Positions 1 through 5,603 are shown, counted from the first letter of the stretch. The stretch: 5,603 nucleotides of DNA from Maribacter sp. (GCA_013001935.1 JABDKZ010000261.1:1-5603), one strand, 5' to 3'. Program-made: numbers and translations. The notes: generated from the sequence alone by a model not told the origin.

Positions 1-471
1 ATGTACTGGCAGTATTTTGAGGATTTGGACAAAATTACATTCGCCGAAACCCCTTTAAAATTAAAGAAGAAGTTGTTTCTGAGAAGGTATACACAAACCG
101 GTGAGGAAATTTTAGAAATTAATGATACGACTAAATTAAAACTTGGCGATCTGGTACGGGTGCGCATAGAGCTCAGGGCAGACCGTCCTATGGAGTTTGT
201 GCATATGAAAGATATGAGAGCTTCAGGCTTGGAACCTATTAACGTACTATCCCAATATAAATGGCAAGACGGACTCGGCTATTACGAAAGCACAAAAGAT
301 GCCAGTACCAATTTTTTCTTTGATTATTTACCCAAGGGGGTTTTTGTGTTTGAATATGATTTGAGGGTGAACAATTCTGGAGAATTCAGTAATGGCATTA
401 CCACCATCCAAAATATGTATGCACCGGAATTCAGCAGTCATAGCGAAGGGATTAGGATCAATATCAAATAA
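1..471 (+). CDS. Alpha-2-macroglobulin family protein, C-terminal fragment (5' end outside window)
   Basis: The frame is open from base 1 and ends at TAA 469-471, so these 156 codons are the tail of a much longer gene; the ATG at base 1 is most likely an internal Met. The visible part matches the last domain (MG10-like) of bacterial alpha-2-macroglobulins of the YfhM type: a run of beta strands, the segment DASTNFFFDYLPKG (about residues 100-113), then GEFSNGITTIQ and the hallmark ending MYAPEFSSHSEG close to the C-terminus. Family members are large (often over 1500 residues) envelope proteins thought to trap foreign proteases and protect the cell surface. The thioester motif, if present, would lie upstream, so a trapping function cannot be judged here. 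No hairpin with a U-tract follows the stop; an 89-bp gap separates it from the next gene. The family call is firm; the role is inferred from the family. Confidence 0.88.
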   Translation: MYWQYFEDLDKITFAETPLKLKKKLFLRRYTQTGEEILEINDTTKLKLGDLVRVRIELRADRPMEFVHMKDMRASGLEPINVLSQYKWQDGLGYYESTKDASTNFFFDYLPKGVFVFEYDLRVNNSGEFSNGITTIQNMYAPEFSSHSEGIRINIK

Positions 472-525
472 TTAAGTAACTGAAAACAAAGAATTTACAT
501 TTCAACATTAGGTCTATTAAATTCT

Positions 526-533
526 TATCTTTA
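526..533 (+). promoter_or_regulatory. Possible -7 promoter element for the doxX-like gene
   Basis: TATCTTTA matches the Bacteroidota -7 consensus TAnnTTTG at all but the last base. It lies 27 bases before the ATG at 561, which would give a transcript leader of about 20 A-rich bases with no Shine-Dalgarno site, as is common in this phylum. No clear TTG or TTTG -33 element is seen at the right distance upstream, so the call is tentative. Confidence 0.35.
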
Positions 534-560
534 GTAACTTAACAACTAAACCAACATACT

Positions 561-941
561 ATGAATTCAAAAGTTTTTATGGTGCTGAGGATACTTCTTG
601 GCCTTTTTGTCCTGATTTTTGGACTTGATAAGTTTCTTCATTTTGTACCGATGGACAATAGCGCAATGAGTGAGGCAGCTATGGGCTATATGGGAGGATT
701 GGCTAGTACTAAAACAGATTATTTAGTGGGTATTGTTGAAGTTTTGGCGGGTTTATCATTCCTGTTCAACAAATATGGCGCATTGATGGCTCTCATTCTA
801 ATGAGTATATCGGTTAATGCAGTCCTTTTTCATGCTACTTTAGAACCTGCAACGATTCCTGGATCGCTTATTCTAATTGTTTTGAATATTGCAATGCTTA
901 TTGGTTATAAAGACAAATACAAGGACTTACTTAACGGTTAA
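561..941 (+). CDS. DoxX-family small membrane protein
   Basis: This 126-residue protein is strongly hydrophobic, with four likely membrane segments at about residues 6-24, 53-70, 72-91 and 100-116. The start MNSKVFMVLRILLGLFVLIF followed by GLDKFLHF fits the first helix of the DoxX/DoxD-like family, whose members have an early G-x-x-K-F pattern. It sits in the inner membrane. DoxD and DoxA form a thiosulfate:quinone oxidoreductase in Acidianus, but most bacterial DoxX homologues have no proven activity and none should be assumed here. The length is normal for the family. The ATG at 561 is the natural start: helix 1 begins right after it, and an A-rich leader precedes it. The gene is probably monocistronic, since a hairpin with a T-rich tail follows and the next gene is convergent. 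Confidence 0.85.
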   Translation: MNSKVFMVLRILLGLFVLIFGLDKFLHFVPMDNSAMSEAAMGYMGGLASTKTDYLVGIVEVLAGLSFLFNKYGALMALILMSISVNAVLFHATLEPATIPGSLILIVLNIAMLIGYKDKYKDLLNG

Positions 942-957
942 TACAAAACATTTTTTT

Positions 958-999
958 AGGATGTGGTTTTGATATTGCATTGAAACCACATTTTATTTT
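958..999 (+). terminator. Hairpin terminator between convergent genes (after doxX-like gene)
   Basis: Bases 961-973 pair with 979-991 in a 13-bp stem (outer arm ATGTGGTTT against AAACCACAT is perfect; two inner pairs are G-U) with a five-base loop, 974-978. A T-rich tail, TTTTATTTTC, overlaps the stem end (991-1000), as expected for intrinsic termination of rightward transcripts. The convergent lipoprotein gene stops at 993, so its transcript also runs through this stem; however, the leftward strand reads CCTAAAAAAA after the stem, without a U-tract, so termination in that direction is less certain. Confidence 0.75.
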
Positions 1000-1526
1000 C
1001 TTGATTTTGGTGGAAATCTTGACAGAACCTTATCTACAATTGCCTGTAGCTTTTTCTCACGCTCTACAGGCGTGTTATTTTCGTTCAAATGGCTTTTACT
1101 TATAGCCTGCCATATCAGTACATCTTTCTGGCTATCTACAAAATCAAAAACTACTTCACGTTGTATGTTAGTCTGTCCTATAGGAATCCCCATAGAAACA
1201 CCACCACTCACATTTCTTCCAGTGCCTCCTACCCCTACACCTACTGTACTACTTCGGGGTGCTTGGTAAATACCACTTTGTATATTAATAAGAAAATCAG
1301 GTTCTTCGGAAAGCAATAATCCTTTATTCTGCATGCCAAGGTCAAAGATTTTGATTAATCTTTTCTCATCCAGTTCACTCAAACCCGTTTGCATGTCATC
1401 GAAATAGTTATACGTGGAATAATTGGTAAAATCGGTTTCCTTTTCATAATCTGTTTGCACACGAACAACGTGACAAGACATGAATAAAAGAACCAAAACC
1501 ATATAACCTATGCTTTTCATTAGCAT
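993..1526 (-). CDS. DUF4136-type lipoprotein
   Basis: The 177-residue product begins with a lipoprotein signal: a short basic start (MLMKS), a hydrophobic core, and Cys18 in the context LFMSC. The -3 and -2 residues are not ideal lipobox residues but are acceptable for Bacteroidota. After the Cys comes DYEKETDFTNYSTYNYF (residues 26-42), the typical entry of DUF4136 domains, then a helix-rich stretch, a Gly-rich segment (95-118), and the strand pair VVFDFVDSQKDVLIWQA (125-141) that is typical of the family. It is most likely anchored in the outer membrane facing the periplasm; its function is unknown. Met3 (base 1520) is an equally good start and would give a more usual MKS signal peptide. 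The gene lies 52 bases after obg on the same strand, so it may be read through from obg or have its own promoter. Confidence 0.8.
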   Translation of the reverse strand: MLMKSIGYMVLVLLFMSCHVVRVQTDYEKETDFTNYSTYNYFDDMQTGLSELDEKRLIKIFDLGMQNKGLLLSEEPDFLINIQSGIYQAPRSSTVGVGVGGTGRNVSGGVSMGIPIGQTNIQREVVFDFVDSQKDVLIWQAISKSHLNENNTPVEREKKLQAIVDKVLSRFPPKSRK

Positions 1527-1578
1527 CGTTTTTCATAAATTTAAATAAAAATAGCACAGATTTGTACGTATTCGAGGT

Positions 1579-2580
1579 TTAATCGTTCAAAAGCGCCCAG
1601 AGCCTATCTTTCAATTCTTGAATACCTAACTGGGAGACTGAGGAAATAAAAAGATAGGGAACATCGGTAAAATCCTTATCCAATTCAATTTTCATTTCAT
1701 TCATTAACTCATCATCGAGCATATCACTTTTAGAAATGGCCACTAAACGTTCTTTATCCAATAACTCGGGATTGTACCTCCTGAGTTCATCCAATAGAAT
1801 GTCATATTCCTTACTGATGTCATTACTATCAGCCGGAATTAAAAACAAAAGTGTTGCATTACGCTCAATATGTCGCAAGAAATAATGCCCAAGCCCCTTG
1901 CCTTCGGCAGCCCCTTCAATTATGCCTGGGATATCGGCCATTACAAAACTTTGAAAATCGCGATGCTGCACTATGCCCAGATTAGGTTTTAGAGTAGTAA
2001 ACTCGTAATCCGCTATTTTTGGTTTTGCAGAGGTCATAGCAGCAAGTAAGGTAGATTTACCTGCATTGGGAAAACCGACCAAGCCCACATCGGCCAAAAC
2101 TTTGAGCTCTAAAAGAACATTGACCTCCTTACCTTCAACACCGGGTTGGGCATAACGCGGAGTTTGGTTCGTAGCTGACTTAAAATGCCAGTTTCCACGA
2201 CCACCCATACCCCCTTCAACAAGGATTTTTTCTTCACCATCTTCGGTTATTTCAAATAGAATTTCATTACTATCAGAATTTCTAATGACCGTCCCCAAAG
2301 GAACATCCATATAAATATCTTCACCGTCCGCACCAGAACTACGGTTTTTACTGCCATGCCCACCGTGACCTGCCTTAAAATGCCTTTTGAATTTGAACCC
2401 AACCAAGGTCCATAGATTTTTATTCCCTCGAACGATAATATGACCTCCACGGCCTCCATCACCGCCATCTGGACCACCTTTGGTAATGTACTTTTCTCTA
2501 TGCAAATGCACAGAACCTTTGCCCCCATTACCAGAGCTGGCATGAATTTTTACATAATCTACAAAGTTGCCCTCGGTCAT
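1579..2580 (-). CDS. obg: Obg family GTPase (ribosome assembly)
   Basis: Obg is an essential cytoplasmic GTPase that helps late 50S subunit assembly and is linked to the stringent response through guanine nucleotides. The start at base 2580 gives 333 residues beginning [12 protein letters not shown], the usual flavobacterial N-terminus; an ATG six codons upstream (2598) is not favoured. Residues 1-158 are the Gly-rich Obg fold ([11 protein letters not shown] at 36-46, GGMGGRGN at 123-130). The G domain shows G1 GFPNAGKS 169-176, switch Thr195-Thr196, G3 DIPG 216-219, G4 SKSD 283-286 and G5 SSVSQLG 313-319. G4 has Ser where the usual NKxD has Asn. The protein ends at the G domain, with no OCT or other C-terminal extension. 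It lies downstream of the hpt-adk fusion on the same strand, with a hairpin in the 117-bp gap. Confidence 0.96.
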   Translation of the reverse strand: MTEGNFVDYVKIHASSGNGGKGSVHLHREKYITKGGPDGGDGGRGGHIIVRGNKNLWTLVGFKFKRHFKAGHGGHGSKNRSSGADGEDIYMDVPLGTVIRNSDSNEILFEITEDGEEKILVEGGMGGRGNWHFKSATNQTPRYAQPGVEGKEVNVLLELKVLADVGLVGFPNAGKSTLLAAMTSAKPKIADYEFTTLKPNLGIVQHRDFQSFVMADIPGIIEGAAEGKGLGHYFLRHIERNATLLFLIPADSNDISKEYDILLDELRRYNPELLDKERLVAISKSDMLDDELMNEMKIELDKDFTDVPYLFISSVSQLGIQELKDRLWALLND

Positions 2581-2603
2581 AATTGATGCAATTGTCATTC
2601 CTT

Positions 2604-2632
2604 AAAAAGTAAGATTGCTCGATCAAGGGCAA
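2604..2632 (-). promoter_or_regulatory. Possible obg promoter overlapping the terminator
   Basis: On the minus strand a TTG (2632-2630) is followed after 18 bases by TACTTTTT (2611-2604), which fits the Bacteroidota pattern TTG-N17-23-TAnnTTTG except for the last base. Transcription would begin near 2597, leaving a leader of about 17 bases before the ATG at 2580 and placing the alternative ATG at 2598 at or before the transcript start. This is a pattern match only; the T-run may simply be the terminator tail. Confidence 0.3.
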
Positions 2633-2635
2633 TCT
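2604..2635 (-). terminator. Hairpin with U-tract after the hpt-adk fusion
   Basis: Read on the minus strand, AGATTGCCC (2635-2627) pairs with the arm at 2620-2612 in a 9-bp stem with one G-U pair and a six-base loop (2626-2621). TACTTTTT follows at 2611-2604. This fits an intrinsic terminator about 63 bases past the hpt-adk stop codon. The stem is only moderately stable, so partial read-through into obg is possible. Confidence 0.6.
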
Positions 2636-2651
2636 GAGACTTTCAGTATAC

Positions 2652-2673
2652 TCCTATCCAAAGCAGGACAGGA
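2652..2673 (-). other. Short GC-rich hairpin just after hpt-adk
   Basis: On the minus strand TCCTGTCC (2673-2666) pairs with GGATAGGA (2659-2652) across a six-base loop, giving an 8-bp stem with one G-U pair. It lies 24 bases past the stop codon and has no U-tract, so it is not a terminator by itself. It could protect the 3' end of the message or be chance; a second hairpin with a U-tract follows at 2635-2612. Confidence 0.4.
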
Positions 2674-2697
2674 TTCAAAATAGTTGGGATATGTTCG

Positions 2698-3804
2698 TTA
2701 TAACTCCTCTATTACCTTTCCCAATCTGTGGGTGATGTCTTCAATGGCACCTATGCCATTTACCGTATGGAATTTACCTTGGGCTTCGTAATAGGCTTGC
2801 AAAGGAGCAGTTTTCTCGTTGTATTCTTCGAATCTATTCCTAATTTTTGATTCGTCTTGGTCATCGGTTCTACCGCTTACTTTACCGCGTTCTAATAAGC
2901 GCTGAATCAAAACCTCGTCATCGGCATCAAGTGCAAGAGTAGCATCAATTTTCATTTTTCTTGATTCCAGGAATTTATCCAAAGCTTCAGCTTGTGCAGT
3001 TGTTCTTGGAAATCCGTCGAAAATAAAACCACTCGCTTCAGGATTATTCTCTACTTCGTCTTCCAACATTTTAATGGTCACTTTATCAGGGACCAAATCA
3101 CCTTGGTCCATATACGACTTGGCCAAATTGCCTAATTCAGTACCATTTTTAATATTGTAGCGAAAAACATCCCCGGTAGAAATGTGCTTTAAATTGTATT
3201 TGTCTTTTAAAAACTGGGCTTGGGTACCTTTTCCGGCCCCTGGTTTGCCAAAAAGAACAAGATTGATCATATGTTTTTGGTTTAATTGGTATACTTCTCT
3301 TAGGTTACGACCCAACTCTAAATAATCAAGTCCGTAACCCACAATAAATTTATCCGGAATTTCTATGCCTACGTAGTCAATGGTATACTCACCGTTATAC
3401 ACCTCAGATTTGTAGAACAAACTTGCAATTTTATAGTCCTTTACATTGGTATTGTTGAACAGATGTACCAATTCCTTGAGTGTACGACCGGAATCGATAA
3501 TATCCTCCAAAATTATCACACTCTTACCCTCCAAATTATCAGGCGGATCCAATAGTGTTTCAACAATACCAGTGGAAGTCAAGCCCTGATACGAACTTAA
3601 TTTTACGAAGGAAACCTCACAAGGATGCGGATAGGCCTTTAAAAAATCGGCAACAAACATAAAGGCACCGTTCAGAACCCCAACAAATACAGGTGTTTTA
3701 TCCTTATAGTCAGCCGCTACTTTTTCAGCAACTGATTTTACCGCTACGAGAATCTGTTCCTCGCTCAGAAAGGGTTTAAAATATTTATCGTGAAGTTTTA
3801 TCAA
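2698..3804 (-). CDS. Hypoxanthine phosphoribosyltransferase - adenylate kinase fusion protein
   Basis: A single 368-residue frame carries two purine enzymes. Residues 1-178 are a type I phosphoribosyltransferase of the Hpt family, which joins hypoxanthine (or guanine) to PRPP: loop VGVLNGAF 41-48, PRPP motif ILEDIIDSGRT 98-108, purine-contact Lys in FYKSEV (Lys132), and VGYGLDY 155-161. Residues 179-368 are a full adenylate kinase (ATP + AMP = 2 ADP): P-loop GKPGAGKGT 186-194, AMP-site STGD 209-212, FDGFPRT 262-268, and LID segment GKVSGRTDD 307-315, the short form without the zinc-binding insertion. Each half has full family length, with almost no linker. The start is TTG at 3804: an in-frame TAA lies five codons upstream, and the next ATG (codon 49) would remove part of the active site. 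Met179 (ATG at 3270-3268) is where a separate adk would begin. Both halves look active. The symbols would be hpt and adk. Confidence 0.95.
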   Translation of the reverse strand: MIKLHDKYFKPFLSEEQILVAVKSVAEKVAADYKDKTPVFVGVLNGAFMFVADFLKAYPHPCEVSFVKLSSYQGLTSTGIVETLLDPPDNLEGKSVIILEDIIDSGRTLKELVHLFNNTNVKDYKIASLFYKSEVYNGEYTIDYVGIEIPDKFIVGYGLDYLELGRNLREVYQLNQKHMINLVLFGKPGAGKGTQAQFLKDKYNLKHISTGDVFRYNIKNGTELGNLAKSYMDQGDLVPDKVTIKMLEDEVENNPEASGFIFDGFPRTTAQAEALDKFLESRKMKIDATLALDADDEVLIQRLLERGKVSGRTDDQDESKIRNRFEEYNEKTAPLQAYYEAQGKFHTVNGIGAIEDITHRLGKVIEEL

Positions 3805-3827
3805 TGGCTTAAAACTTTATAGGACGG

Positions 3828-3835
3828 CAAAGATA
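3828..3835 (-). promoter_or_regulatory. -7 promoter element of hpt-adk, proximal copy
   Basis: On the minus strand TATCTTTG is an exact match to the Bacteroidota -7 consensus TAnnTTTG. A transcript would start near 3821, leaving about 17 leader bases before the TTG start codon. No TTG lies 17-23 bases upstream; the nearest TTTG (3852-3849, part of the other copy) is only 13 bases away, so the -33 element is not clear. Confidence 0.45.
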
Positions 3836-3848
3836 CCATATAGGTCGC

Positions 3849-3856
3849 CAAAGATA
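3849..3856 (-). promoter_or_regulatory. -7 promoter element of hpt-adk, distal copy
   Basis: This is a second exact TATCTTTG, in the upstream unit of the tandem repeat. A transcript would start near 3842 with a leader of about 37 bases. A TTG at 3885-3883 is 26 bases upstream, a little beyond the usual spacing. Which of the two copies is used cannot be told from sequence. Confidence 0.4.
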
Positions 3857-3909
3857 CCATTTTGATTTCTCTTTTTAAATGACAACCATAGAGTTTTAAG
3901 AATTCGGTG

Positions 3910-3917
3910 TATTTTTG
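3910..3917 (+). promoter_or_regulatory. -7 promoter element of purKE
   Basis: TATTTTTG is an exact match to TAnnTTTG on the plus strand, 46 bases before the purK ATG, which would give a leader of about 40 bases. It has no obvious TTG -33 partner at 17-23 bases. It supports the ATG at 3964 over the one at 3907, which lies upstream of any transcript made from this element. Confidence 0.5.
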
Positions 3918-3963
3918 TTGCAATATTCCAAATTTCAGTAACCCAAACCTCATACAACAATAC

Positions 3964-5118
3964 ATGGATTATTTTTCTTCTGACTTTACCTTGGGGATTC
4001 TTGGCGGTGGTCAACTGGGTAAAATGATGTTGTACGAAACCCGCAAATTTGATATCTATACTAAAGTCATGGATGCTTCGGTAGACGCCCCCTGCAAAAT
4101 AGCATGTAATGAGTTTGTAGTTGGGGATTTGTTAGACTTTGACGCTGTTTACAATTTTGGCAAAAATGTCGATGTACTTACAATTGAAATTGAAAATGTA
4201 AATACCGAAGCTTTGGAAAGGCTAGAAAATGAAGGCGTAGCAGTATACCCTTCTACTGATGCCCTACGCATAATTCAAAATAAAGCCAAACAGAAGTTGT
4301 TCTATATTGACCATGGTATCCCAACCGCTGAATTTTCCCGTTTTGCTTATGCCAGTGAAATTAGCGAGAGTATTGAGCATGGTAGTTTGGATTTTCCCTT
4401 TGTATGGAAAAGTGCCCAATTTGGTTATGACGGACAAGGGGTGAAAATAATTCGGAATATTAAAGACCTGAAAGGCTTGCCCCAAGGCGAGTGTATTACC
4501 GAAGAAATGGTTGCGTTTAAAAATGAACTTGCGGTAATCGTGGCCCGAAATATTAGTGGTGAAGTAAAAACCTACCCAGTTGTTGAAATGGAATTCCACC
4601 CGGAAGCAAATCAAGTTGAGTATGTAATATGCCCTGCTAGAATTGACATAAAAGTTGCAAAAAAAGCCCAGGAAATTGCCTTGAAAGTTTCCAGTAACAT
4701 AAAACATGTTGGGTTATTGGCAGTTGAAATGTTCCAGACCCAAGAAGATGAAATATTGGTAAATGAAGTTGCCCCGAGACCCCATAATAGTGGTCACTAC
4801 AGCATAGAGGCAAGCTACACCAATCAATTCGAACAACATATTCGAGCCATATTAAATTTGCCCTTAGGCAACACGGATAGTAAAGTAGCTGGGATTATGG
4901 TAAATTTGGTAGGTGCAGAAGGGTATACAGGAAATGCTGTTTATGAAAATATGGAGGCTATTTTAAAATTAGATGGTGTCACACCCCATATTTATGGAAA
5001 AAAACAAACAAGGCCTTTTCGTAAAATGGGCCACGTAACCATTGTGCATGAGCATATTGAAGAAGCCCGGAAAATTGCACAGCTAGTAAAAGAAACCATC
5101 AAAGTAATAAGTAAATAA
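3964..5118 (+). CDS. purK: N5-carboxyaminoimidazole ribonucleotide synthase (PurK)
   Basis: PurK uses ATP and bicarbonate to convert AIR to N5-CAIR in de novo purine synthesis, in the cytoplasm. The 384-residue protein shows the N-terminal nucleotide-fold motif GILGGGQLGKMM (11-22), an ATP-grasp domain from about residue 105 to 298 with the Gly-rich loop GYDGQG (154-159), the catalytic and metal-site stretch NEVAPRPHNSGH (267-278), and the small C-terminal domain with YGK (344-346) and RKMGHVT (353-359). The start at 3964 places GILGGGQLG close to the N-terminus as in other PurK proteins; the frame stays open to an ATG at 3907, but that adds 19 residues unlike the family and starts before the likely promoter. 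purE follows after six bases, so the two are surely co-transcribed. All key motifs are intact. Confidence 0.97.
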   Translation: MDYFSSDFTLGILGGGQLGKMMLYETRKFDIYTKVMDASVDAPCKIACNEFVVGDLLDFDAVYNFGKNVDVLTIEIENVNTEALERLENEGVAVYPSTDALRIIQNKAKQKLFYIDHGIPTAEFSRFAYASEISESIEHGSLDFPFVWKSAQFGYDGQGVKIIRNIKDLKGLPQGECITEEMVAFKNELAVIVARNISGEVKTYPVVEMEFHPEANQVEYVICPARIDIKVAKKAQEIALKVSSNIKHVGLLAVEMFQTQEDEILVNEVAPRPHNSGHYSIEASYTNQFEQHIRAILNLPLGNTDSKVAGIMVNLVGAEGYTGNAVYENMEAILKLDGVTPHIYGKKQTRPFRKMGHVTIVHEHIEEARKIAQLVKETIKVISK

Positions 5119-5124
5119 AAGCGC

Positions 5125-5603
5125 ATGAGCAAAGTAGCCATAGTCATGGGAAGTACAAGCGACCTACCTGTAATGCAAGAGGCCATTAACATATTAAATG
5201 GATTTGATATTGAAGTTGATGTAGATATTGTATCGGCACACCGTACACCTGAAAAGCTCTTTGACTTTAGTAAAAATGCCCATACAAAGGGCTACTCGGT
5301 TATTATTGCCGGTGCAGGGGGCGCAGCACATCTTCCAGGAATGGTAGCGTCTATGTCCCCATTACCCGTTATTGGGGTTCCTGTTAAAAGCAGCAACTCT
5401 ATCGATGGGTGGGATTCTATATTATCTATTCTTCAAATGCCTGGCGGCGTTCCCGTAGCTACGGTAGCATTGAACGGCGCAAAAAATGCGGGCATATTGG
5501 CGGCCCAGATAATTGGTAGTTCCGATAAATGTGTACTTGATAAGATTCTGCTTTATAAAGAGGGATTGAAACAAAAAGTGATCGACGGAGCAAAATCGGT
5601 TCA
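5125..5603 (+). CDS. purE: N5-carboxyaminoimidazole ribonucleotide mutase (PurE class I), 3' end cut by window
   Basis: PurE moves the carboxyl group of N5-CAIR to give CAIR, the step directly after PurK; having purK next door marks it as the class I mutase and not the class II AIR carboxylase. The window holds 159 complete codons plus two bases, close to the usual full length of about 160-165 residues, so only the last few residues are missing. Family motifs are intact: MGSTSDLP at 8-15 (phosphate and ribose binding), SAHRTPE at 37-43 with the catalytic His and Arg of the active-site loop, GAGGAAHLPGM at 63-73, and GVPV followed by MPGGVPVATVALNGAKNAG further on. The start ATG has an A-rich leader and no Shine-Dalgarno site, and lies six bases after the purK stop. 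Confidence 0.96.
   Translation, partial: MSKVAIVMGSTSDLPVMQEAINILNGFDIEVDVDIVSAHRTPEKLFDFSKNAHTKGYSVIIAGAGGAAHLPGMVASMSPLPVIGVPVKSSNSIDGWDSILSILQMPGGVPVATVALNGAKNAGILAAQIIGSSDKCVLDKILLYKEGLKQKVIDGAKSV

Larger units (their letters stand above)
3819..3860. repeat. 21-bp tandem direct repeat in the divergent promoter region
   Basis: Two directly abutting 21-bp units, 3819-3839 and 3840-3860, share 19 of 21 bases; the differences are at unit positions 6 (A/T) and 9 (G/C). The shared right part is CAAAGATACCAT, which on the minus strand reads ATGGTATCTTTG and so holds a perfect TAnnTTTG promoter element in each unit. The spacing is two helical turns. The units lie 15 to 56 bases before the TTG start of the hpt-adk fusion. 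Confidence 0.9.

Noticed and set aside
472..542. Inverted repeat TTAAGT ... ACTTAA flanking the gap before the doxX-like gene
   Set aside because: It has only six A/T-rich pairs separated by about 60 bases, as expected by chance in such sequence; no U-tract is placed to make it a terminator.
1072..1319. Two plus-strand open frames of 65 and 76 codons
   Set aside because: They lie wholly inside the lipoprotein gene on the opposite strand; their protein sequences look like antisense of its Gly-rich part and have no family features.
2247..2543. A 98-codon minus-strand frame inside obg
   Set aside because: It is an alternate frame of the well-supported obg gene, with no recognisable domain.
3805..3963. 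A purine riboswitch or other structured leader upstream of purK or hpt-adk
   Set aside because: The leaders implied by the promoter elements are about 17-40 bases, too short for a purine aptamer, and no conserved aptamer core or three-way junction was seen.
3817..4014. A 65-codon minus-strand frame across the divergent intergenic region
   Set aside because: It runs over the purK start, the promoter elements and the tandem repeat, and has biased, non-family-like composition; its stop is simply the TAA that sets the upstream limit of the hpt-adk frame.
4264..4707. A 147-codon minus-strand frame
   Set aside because: It is antisense to the ATP-grasp domain of purK, which has all motifs intact; the aromatic-rich product is typical of an antisense shadow.
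4992..5192. A 66-codon minus-strand frame over the purK-purE junction
   Set aside because: It is antisense to two confidently identified genes and has no support of its own.

Overview
The window looks like ordinary chromosomal DNA from a member of the Flavobacteriaceae (phylum Bacteroidota). The evidence is the low-GC, A-rich intergenic sequence, the lack of Shine-Dalgarno sites, exact matches to the Bacteroidota -7 promoter element TAnnTTTG, an Obg GTPase with no C-terminal extension, and a bacterial alpha-2-macroglobulin C-terminus of the type common in this group. Naming a genus would be a guess.

Layout. (1) 1-471, +: the 3' end of a large alpha-2-macroglobulin-like gene. (2) 561-941, +: a small DoxX-family membrane protein, ending at a hairpin terminator. 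(3) 993-1526, -: a DUF4136-type lipoprotein, convergent with doxX. (4) 1579-2580, -: the ribosome-assembly GTPase Obg. (5) 2698-3804, -: one reading frame that joins hypoxanthine phosphoribosyltransferase to a short-LID adenylate kinase. (6) 3805-3963: a divergent control region with -7 promoter elements on both strands and a 21-bp tandem repeat. (7) 3964-5118 and 5125-5603, +: purK and purE, with purE cut by the window end a few residues short of its expected stop.

How the genes work together. The right half is a purine-nucleotide locus. PurK and PurE carry out the two-step carboxylation of AIR in de novo IMP synthesis. The divergent fusion protein salvages hypoxanthine (and probably guanine) to the nucleotide and interconverts AMP, ADP and ATP. 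Obg, a GTP-binding and probably nucleotide-responsive ribosome factor, follows downstream. The left half (alpha-2-macroglobulin, DoxX, lipoprotein) is an envelope-related neighbourhood with no clear functional link to the purine genes.

I found no mobile element, CRISPR array, tRNA or rRNA, and no convincing new multi-gene system. The points most worth a second look are the HPRT-adenylate kinase fusion, its TTG start, the possible internal start at the fusion joint, the tandemly duplicated promoter-like repeat upstream of it, and a terminator/promoter overlap ahead of obg.
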